28,682 bases of DNA, taken from an uncultured Blautia sp. GTDB taxonomy: Bacteria > Bacillota > Clostridia > Lachnospirales > Lachnospiraceae. The stretch lies in the NCBI GenBank assembly GCA_900541985.1, contig UQLX01000030.1:1-28682 (forward strand), given 5' to 3'. The notes under the pieces are model-generated. The model was not told where the DNA came from. It saw nothing but the letters and a program-made list of their open reading frames with translations, and ran no database searches. This document shows, one piece after another, positions 23,415 through 28,682 of the stretch (position 1 is the first letter of the stretch; each line of letters begins with the position of its first letter). Position numbers and translations under genes: made by a program.

Positions 23415-25259
23415 ATGAACAAACTATTCTTAGAACACTACATGCACACAGCTCCGGAGGGAACGGAGCAGAAATATTTATTTTTGACAGATGACAGGGA
23501 GATCGGATTTAATATCATTGCTGCCGGTTACAAGGCGGTTTTGATTTTGGAACAGGAAGACGGTTATTATAATGTGGATAGTTTTATTACATATATGGAT
23601 AAAATTATGCTGACAGGAACTTATCAAAGCGAATATTGCTATATTCCGGCTTGTTCCGAAAAAAGGATCAATGATACATTGGAACAATATTTCCAACAAA
23701 ATCTGATGAAGTATCATCAGGGATGGAGGTTATTTAAAAACAAGGAATATCTCGGGAAAACAGAATACCAGCCGGAATTAAAATCCATTCTATCTGATTT
23801 CATCAAACGATTTGAAGGCAGGCAGAATGAACTGCCGGATTTAAACCGGTTTCATAAATATAACGAACAGGGCAAGCGAATTGGCGTATTCGACATGGAG
23901 ATTGTGGACTATCTGATGCAGACGGTCCATTTTTTTATGCTTGGAAATACACCATATCTTTACGAAAATGGATGTTACCATGAGGATAACAAGGGAATTC
24001 GTTTAAAAGCAATGATTCAGAAATTGATTTTCCGGGATTGTATTAAGGCGACGACGATTCAGAGCATTTACAATCTTCTGGTGTCACAGCCACAGGTTCA
24101 AAAACGATTCTCGGATTTGAATAATCAGCCGTCTCATTGGATTAACTTTCAAAATGGATATTTTGATGTGGTGGAATGGCAAATGATGGAGCATGATGCA
24201 AAGTATCTGATGATTAATCAGATTCCGTTTTCCTTCCATCCGGAACAGGCAGAAACAGTTTTGACTGGTGGAGAAACCATCCGAAAATATCTGGATTCTT
24301 CTATCCCGGATAAAACCGATCAGGAGACGTTCTGGCAATATCTTGGTTATTGCATGACCACAGACACTAGGTTCCAGAAGTTCTTAATGATAAAAGGAAA
24401 AGGCGGTACTGGTAAATCTGTTATGATTTCTTTTGCACAACGGCTCATTGGTGCAGAGAATTATGTCAGTATGTCTTTGCAGAACCTGAATGAACGCTTC
24501 TATCCAACCGGATTATTTGGAAAGCTGCTGAATGCCTGTGCAGATATTCCCAGCACTGCGATGGAACGGGTGGATGTAATTAAAAAAGCGGTTGGGGAAG
24601 ATACGATTCTCTATGAGAAGAAAGGACAAGACCCTACCCAGTTCAACAGTTATGCGAAATTATTGTTTTCTGCAAATGAGCTTCCGCTGAATCTGGATGA
24701 TAAGACAAACGCCTATTATCGTCGCCTTCTTGTTTTGGATGTGAATCATGTGATTTCAGAAAAAGAAAAGGATTCACAGTTAAAGGAGAAAATGTATCAG
24801 GAAGCGGATTACGGGATTCATATGGCGCTGCGGGCATTGAAGAAACTGTATGAGGAGCAGCATTTTGTTGAGAGTAATCATAGCAAAGAGTGTATTGAAA
24901 ATTTATATCGCTCTGCGGACAGTGTGAAAGCATTTACTGATGATATGCTGTGCCATAAGAAAAATGAGAAGATGAGACGAAGTGATGTCTATAAAATGTA
25001 TGTGGATTATTGTGAAGAGAACGGACGAACCCCTCATGGGAAATCACAGTTCTGGAAATATATGGGAGATAAGGGATATATCATAAAACGATATTCTGAC
25101 GGTGTGTATTACTTCAAAGATACTACACCGAAAGAAACGGAATTTACGGAAATAGACGATACGATAGAGAATCCGTTTGAACAAATTCATCTATCCTCGT
25201 TTCCGGAAAATGACAAAAATGACAAAATGAAAGAGGAACTTCTTGAAAATGGTGCTTGA
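23415..25259 (+). CDS. P4/D5-type primase-helicase (phage/plasmid replication protein)
   Basis: A 614-aa protein of the phage/plasmid P4 primase family: an SF3 helicase of small mobile elements. The C-terminal half carries Walker A GKGGTGKS (328-335) preceded by FWQYLGYCMTTDTRFQKFLM, a Walker B-like NACADIP (D377), KKAVGEDTILYEKKGQDP, and the sensor block AKLLFSANELPLNLDDKTNA with YYRRLLVLD. A C-terminal winged-helix part (RRSDVYKMYVDYCEENGR) follows. The N-terminal ~220 residues lack an obvious primase zinc motif. The start at 23415 follows GGGAAAGGAG. It overlaps the next small gene, and a relaxase follows, indicating a mobilizable element that can replicate at least transiently. Confidence 0.9.
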   Translation: MNKLFLEHYMHTAPEGTEQKYLFLTDDREIGFNIIAAGYKAVLILEQEDGYYNVDSFITYMDKIMLTGTYQSEYCYIPACSEKRINDTLEQYFQQNLMKYHQGWRLFKNKEYLGKTEYQPELKSILSDFIKRFEGRQNELPDLNRFHKYNEQGKRIGVFDMEIVDYLMQTVHFFMLGNTPYLYENGCYHEDNKGIRLKAMIQKLIFRDCIKATTIQSIYNLLVSQPQVQKRFSDLNNQPSHWINFQNGYFDVVEWQMMEHDAKYLMINQIPFSFHPEQAETVLTGGETIRKYLDSSIPDKTDQETFWQYLGYCMTTDTRFQKFLMIKGKGGTGKSVMISFAQRLIGAENYVSMSLQNLNERFYPTGLFGKLLNACADIPSTAMERVDVIKKAVGEDTILYEKKGQDPTQFNSYAKLLFSANELPLNLDDKTNAYYRRLLVLDVNHVISEKEKDSQLKEKMYQEADYGIHMALRALKKLYEEQHFVESNHSKECIENLYRSADSVKAFTDDMLCHKKNEKMRRSDVYKMYVDYCEENGRTPHGKSQFWKYMGDKGYIIKRYSDGVYYFKDTTPKETEFTEIDDTIENPFEQIHLSSFPENDKNDKMKEELLENGA

Positions 25260-25482
25260 TGAAAAACGGATGGAACCATCAGCCTGTCATTTCTATCATT
25301 TTGTCATAACTGAATATGACCGCAGAGGTCAGATGAAGAAGTCGATGTATTTGAGCGAAGGCAAAAATATATCGGCTTTTTTGCAGGTCAAGGGCAGCGC
25401 CATTGCCCAGTTAAGCGGCGTTTCGCCACTTAATACTGGGTATTATCTGACGAAGAACATGGAAGAAATCACTACTTTGTGA
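25249..25482 (+). CDS. small hypothetical protein of the mobile module
   Basis: A 77-aa ORF starting at an ATG that overlaps the primase 3' end by 11 bp (MVLDEKRMEPSACHFYHFVI), with GAGGAAC upstream. No family is recognised. Its second half coincides with a strong double hairpin (25392-25440), and straight after this the plausible coding signal moves to another frame: codons 25434-25526 read EHGRNHYFVKADKKHFSTPK before a stop. Either the gene is frameshifted, or the hairpin region is a DNA site rather than coding sequence. It lies between the primase and relaxase genes and is probably co-transcribed with them. Confidence 0.5.
   Translation: MVLDEKRMEPSACHFYHFVITEYDRRGQMKKSMYLSEGKNISAFLQVKGSAIAQLSGVSPLNTGYYLTKNMEEITTL
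25392..25440 (+). other. candidate oriT: overlapping inverted repeats before the relaxase gene
   Basis: GGGCA (25392-25396) can pair with TGCCC (25404-25408). Overlapping this, CCCAGTTAAG (25406-25415) pairs with CTTA-AT-ACTGGG (25429-25440, two bases bulged), with an inner GGCG/CGCC closing a TTT loop. The structures are mutually exclusive. Compact inverted repeats about 100 bp upstream of a MobV-like relaxase are the usual place for an oriT. No nick site is proven. Confidence 0.45.
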
Positions 25483-25546
25483 AAGCAGATAAGAAACATT
25501 TCTCAACACCGAAGCAGATTATTTGAGAAAGGAAAGGAGAAAACTT

Positions 25547-26764
25547 ATGAGAGTATCAAGACACAATGGACGCTCCGGGAAGCATGGAGTCTACAACCCG
25601 AAGCACAATGATCGAAGATTCAATGTTCAGCACAGCGACCACATTGACTCAGAACGGAAAAAGGAAAATCTTTATTGGGATTGTTATCAGGGAATTTTCA
25701 AAGATGAAAACCCGGCAGAGATGACTTTTGAACAGGTGGAAGAAAAATTTTATGAGGAAATTTTTGCAGATTTTATCAAAGGACAGAATGCTCGCAATAT
25801 AAAGAATCGCCATCCGGAACGAAACAGGACAGCAAAGGATTTGCTGAATGATAAAAGAACCTGTCCGGAAGAAACAATCTATCAGATTGGAAATATTGAT
25901 TCCTCGATTGATTATTTTGATTTATATTGCATCTGTCAGGAATTCTTTGATTTTATAGAAAGACTGTTTGGCCGAAATGTAAAAATTATAGATTGGGCGT
26001 TACATGTGGACGAGGGTACTCCTCATATCCATGAACGTCATGTATTTGTATGGGAAAATCAATATGGCGAACTGTGTCCCAAACAGGAAAAGGCATTGGA
26101 AGAAATCGGGTTTGAACTGCCTGATCCGTCAAAAAAGCAGGGAAAGAATAATAATCGTAAGATGGTTTTTGATGATTATATGAGACAGCGTTTTATTATG
26201 AAATGCCGAAAATTCGGAATCGAAGTAGAATCGGAAGCCATCTATGGCGGCAGGCAATATCTGGAAAAACAGGACTATATCATTCAGAAACAGCAGGAGA
26301 AAATCGCAGAGAAAGAACAGAAAATCAGGGGACTGGAAGAAAAGATTTTAGATTCAGAAACATTGATTCAAGAAGTTTCTGCGGTTGCTTATGAAAAGGC
26401 GGTGGAGATTGTTTCAGACAAAGCAAGGGAGGAGGTATTGAATACAGCGGAGGAACAGATTGAGATTTATAAAGAATGGCTGGCCAGTCCAGATAGAAAG
26501 GCTTCGGAGAAAATGCGGAATTATGCAATCTCTCAGATGGAAAGCCTTGGAAAGAATATACGGAATGCGATAAAGAAGTTATCTAGCCGATTGGAAGAAA
26601 TCTTTAGGAAACCGGAAGTTCGGAAAGAAGTAACAGAACAGATAGAGAAAAAATCTAGGGCTTCGGTGTTGGAGAGATTGGAGCGGCATAAGAAAGAGCT
26701 ACGAGAGAAGGATTTTAAAAAAACTAATAAGGATAAATTGATAAAACATGATTTAGAGCTTTAA
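25547..26764 (+). CDS. MobV/Pre-like relaxase (plasmid mobilization)
   Basis: A 405-aa protein. N-terminal basic region (MRVSRHNGRSGKHGVYNPKH) and SDHIDSERKKENLYWD resemble motif I of Pre/Mob relaxases (IDxERxxxN). The hallmark motif III is present as HVDEGTPHIH (H153-H162), the His triad that holds the metal at the nicking site. The C-terminal ~150 residues form a long charged coiled coil, as in other MobV proteins. It would nick oriT and lead transfer with the help of a conjugative element. The start at 25547 follows GGAAAGGAG. Divergent members are often given uninformative names, so the call rests on the motifs seen here. Confidence 0.75.
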   Translation: MRVSRHNGRSGKHGVYNPKHNDRRFNVQHSDHIDSERKKENLYWDCYQGIFKDENPAEMTFEQVEEKFYEEIFADFIKGQNARNIKNRHPERNRTAKDLLNDKRTCPEETIYQIGNIDSSIDYFDLYCICQEFFDFIERLFGRNVKIIDWALHVDEGTPHIHERHVFVWENQYGELCPKQEKALEEIGFELPDPSKKQGKNNNRKMVFDDYMRQRFIMKCRKFGIEVESEAIYGGRQYLEKQDYIIQKQQEKIAEKEQKIRGLEEKILDSETLIQEVSAVAYEKAVEIVSDKAREEVLNTAEEQIEIYKEWLASPDRKASEKMRNYAISQMESLGKNIRNAIKKLSSRLEEIFRKPEVRKEVTEQIEKKSRASVLERLERHKKELREKDFKKTNKDKLIKHDLEL

Positions 26765-26793
26765 CATGGAAGTAATCACAGATGGGTCGATCA

Positions 26794-26818
26794 ATTTTCA
26801 ACTAAGGGGATGCTGAAA
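26794..26818 (+). mobile_element. IS66-like right-end remnant
   Basis: ATTTTCAACTAA (26794-26805) is identical to the last 12 bases of the IS66 transposase gene at 14124-14135, and is followed by GGGGATGCTGAA, resembling the right inverted repeat there (GGGGGTTCTGAA). No transposase coding sequence precedes it. Probably a scar of a related, not identical, IS; low certainty because the match is short. Confidence 0.35.
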
Positions 26819-26940
26819 TATTGAAAAATATAAGGAATATAAGTATAATAGGCGTAGAAGTTGGATTAGATAAAGTGGAAAGAATACTATTGAAAAGGAA
26901 ATCTGGAAAAACAGACAAATAAGTTACGGGAGGAAAAATA

Positions 26941-28059
26941 ATGCGTGATGTTATATACATTGTAATACTGATTATGCTTATTGGATATTTTGTGCTTCAA
27001 GAAATTCGAATGCGAAATATTAAGAAAAAAGCAGATGAACAGTTATTAGATGAAAAAGCGAAGCATTCGCAGGAAATTTTAGATGTAAAAATACAAGCTG
27101 AAAAGAAGATGGAGAATATTTTAAAGCAAACGCAAGCGACAATCGAAAAGATAAAAGAAGATGCTGAAGTAGAGATAAAATTAGTTAAGGAAGAATCAGC
27201 GTCACAAATACAAAACGAAAAGAAAGCGGCAGAGGAGAAAGTACGGACTGTATTAGAACGGCACGAATGTAACATGGAAGAATTGGCTGGAAAAAGCGAA
27301 AAAGATATTTTACTTGATATCGCTATGGTGCTACAAGGATATGGTTCTCGTCTTGATCGTTTCGAAGAAAAATTTCTTGCTGATGGGATTGACGAAAAAA
27401 TAGAAGAGTTGAGAGTATCTGTAGTACAGAAGGTTGATTCTACCGGGCAGGAATTTGAAGGTAAACTGTGCGGAATAGCTGCATCTTTGGACGAGCGAAC
27501 TCAAAAACTATTTCTGAGTATGAGTCAGCAAATTGACAGAACTGAAAGAAGTGTAAAAGAGTCTGTTGCCGATATAGGGCGGACAATGAACTCCTTGTCT
27601 GAACATATGTCAGATAACACACTAAAATTACAGGATAGATTTGCGAATGAAACCACGAAAAGTATATCAGAATTTAAGAAAAAAATTGAAAATGCAGAAA
27701 AAGGGTTACGAGAAATATATGAAGAATCTGATATCTCAGAGATAAATGCGTCTCTTGAAGAAATGAAAAGTAGACTGTCTTCTATTCAAGCATCAATTGA
27801 TGATTCGGAATATGAAGTAGACGCAATAAAAACTGCAATTAACGAATTGAAAGAGTATTTGGGATATGAAGGATATAGTTATTCTGATAAGCTTGAGGAT
27901 AAATTGGAAAGTATTGTTAGTAACCTGCCATCCTCATCTGATATAAGTGAACTAAAAACCACTATTAGTGAAATAAAAGTTTGCATAGGTGATGACAGTT
28001 ATGATAGCGTTGAAGAAAAATTAGACCGCATTATTAGTGATATTAGTGATTTGAAATAA
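26941..28059 (+). CDS. membrane-anchored coiled-coil protein with C-terminal repeats
   Basis: A 372-aa protein, family not recognised. Residues 4-20 form a single hydrophobic helix (VIYIVILIMLIGYFVLQ) at the N-terminus, then a long Glu/Lys-rich coiled coil (about 25-130). A middle part with further heptads (about 140-290) follows, resembling the signalling coiled coils of chemoreceptor-like or RmuC-like proteins without their catalytic domains. The last ~80 residues hold two related units, each an ELK/EIK heptad helix, a glycine-acidic-YS turn and a KLEDKLESI/KLDRIISDI helix. The start follows GGGAGG. The gene is visibly richer in A+T than the host genes, fitting transferred cargo. Confidence 0.75.
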   Translation: MRDVIYIVILIMLIGYFVLQEIRMRNIKKKADEQLLDEKAKHSQEILDVKIQAEKKMENILKQTQATIEKIKEDAEVEIKLVKEESASQIQNEKKAAEEKVRTVLERHECNMEELAGKSEKDILLDIAMVLQGYGSRLDRFEEKFLADGIDEKIEELRVSVVQKVDSTGQEFEGKLCGIAASLDERTQKLFLSMSQQIDRTERSVKESVADIGRTMNSLSEHMSDNTLKLQDRFANETTKSISEFKKKIENAEKGLREIYEESDISEINASLEEMKSRLSSIQASIDDSEYEVDAIKTAINELKEYLGYEGYSYSDKLEDKLESIVSNLPSSSDISELKTTISEIKVCIGDDSYDSVEEKLDRIISDISDLK

Positions 28060-28198
28060 TGAGGATTTGTCAAGTTTTTTGTGTAATGCTAACAGGCGTA
28101 AAGAACTCCCATGTAATCAACAAGAGATGCAACCAAACGGTCTTGCCAAATTGGAAAGAACGACGGTTACCTACTATAAAAGAGAGGAGCCACAACAT

Positions 28199-28672
28199 AT
28201 GACAAAAGAAACTGAACAGGCTATACTTGATGTTATTAAGTATGGTGCTACGGATGATTGTGAAAGCGCCCTCGAACAGACCTTAGAAAACGCATTGGCT
28301 GAAAAATATGAGGATCTAAGTTCTTTGAAAGAGGAATTACAGGATATTAATAATTTCGATACCCTTGGACAGACGATTGCAAATGTGGTCTGGGAGCAGT
28401 TCACAAATCAAATGGCTGTAACCATTGGTGAGGATTTTATTGCAGAAAATGGTGGGCTGACGCTTGACCTTAGTAACGATGCACATATCCAAACTACTAC
28501 GAACTTTGCTGTTGGAGATATTGCTTCTCATAACACTGAAATTGACTACCAGAATCGTTATGATACTTGGCAGGCAAACTTTGAGCGAAATCCAGATGGT
28601 AGTATTATGACCCATAAGAGCAGAACCGAGGGTGTAAAAATTCTTGTGTCTATGGAAAGTAAATCTTTCTGA
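28199..28672 (+). CDS. hypothetical acidic protein of the mobile module
   Basis: A 157-aa ORF whose start MTKETEQAILDVIKYG is set by GAGAGGAG about 12 nt upstream; the frame is open for 44 codons further upstream but without ribosome binding site support. An acidic helical N-terminal half (CESALEQTLENALAEKYEDL, Leu-rich heptads) is followed by a mixed part (TTNFAVGDIASHNTEIDY, then QNRYDTWQANFERNPDGSIM). No membrane helix or enzyme motif is seen. I do not recognise the family. It ends 10 bp before the window edge, 140 bp downstream of the coiled-coil gene on the same strand. Confidence 0.55.
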   Translation: MTKETEQAILDVIKYGATDDCESALEQTLENALAEKYEDLSSLKEELQDINNFDTLGQTIANVVWEQFTNQMAVTIGEDFIAENGGLTLDLSNDAHIQTTTNFAVGDIASHNTEIDYQNRYDTWQANFERNPDGSIMTHKSRTEGVKILVSMESKSF

Positions 28673-28682
28673 TAAGAAATAG

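Noticed and set aside
26821..26922. 33-codon ORF starting TTG between the relaxase and coiled-coil genes
   Set aside because: No well-placed ribosome binding site and a TTG start; too short to support by composition alone.
28067..28198. Upstream in-frame extension of the last gene, beginning at a TTG in an IS-end-like T-rich stretch
   Set aside because: GAGAGGAG before the ATG at 28199 gives a better start; resemblance of the T-rich stretch to an IS terminus is too short to trust.
1..28682. CRISPR arrays, tRNA or rRNA genes
   Set aside because: No regularly spaced repeats and no tRNA cloverleaf or rRNA segments were recognised by eye; a tRNAscan or CRISPR search was not possible here.

Overview
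The window looks like a chromosomal segment of a low-to-moderate GC Firmicute, most likely a Lachnospiraceae gut commensal (Blautia/Ruminococcus-like). Evidence: the order rpsF-ssb-rpsR / gdpP-rplI-dnaB, strong AGGAGG ribosome binding sites, TTGACA/TATAAT promoters with frequent extended TG motifs, MecA, a DUF1858 redox protein, and a stand-alone-transposase IS66-family insertion. The genus is inferred, not proven.

Layout. 1-2400: a small ORF and a divergent AraC regulator, whose 3' end overlaps convergent pyrC. 2500-7800: two adjacent translation/replication operons, rpsF-ssb-rpsR (with terminator) and gdpP-rplI-dnaB. 7800-9850: a MerR-type regulator, a 57-aa 2[4Fe-4S] ferredoxin, a DUF1858 redox-disulfide protein and mecA, separated by strong bidirectional terminators. 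9850-10620: 780 bp without a gene, holding a good orphan promoter and stable hairpins. 10626-12299: a membrane-anchored GH18 cell-wall hydrolase. 12321-14155: a complete IS66-family element with 19-bp inverted repeats and an 8-bp target duplication; it has separated the GH18 gene from its terminator. 14411-18320: trkA-trkH potassium uptake on the minus strand, divergent from mscS. 18320-19367: bioY under a BirA-type operator, followed by a DUF1284 gene. 19382-21292: an MFS transporter divergent from a flavin reductase-like protein.

21336-23115 is a decayed locus. A 5'-truncated nanA-like lyase (minus strand) abuts a 5'-truncated dctQ-like tail (plus strand), followed by an intact TRAP large permease dctM with no substrate-binding protein in view. 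Just past its terminator, the last ~39 codons of an unrecognised minus-strand gene are cut off near 23300. There a mobile module begins: a P4/D5-type primase-helicase, a small gene with a strong double hairpin (candidate oriT), a divergent MobV/Pre-like relaxase, a short IS66-like tail, and two AT-rich cargo genes. One cargo gene is a membrane-anchored coiled-coil protein with C-terminal repeats; the other is unrecognised. No integrase is in the window, so the element probably continues past 28682.

Functional links: gdpP (c-di-AMP breakdown), trkAH and mscS form a plausible turgor/potassium set. bioY is very probably biotin-responsive. The most novel material is the mobile module (23300-28682), the DnaA boxes inside the IS, and the gene-free region at 9850-10620.
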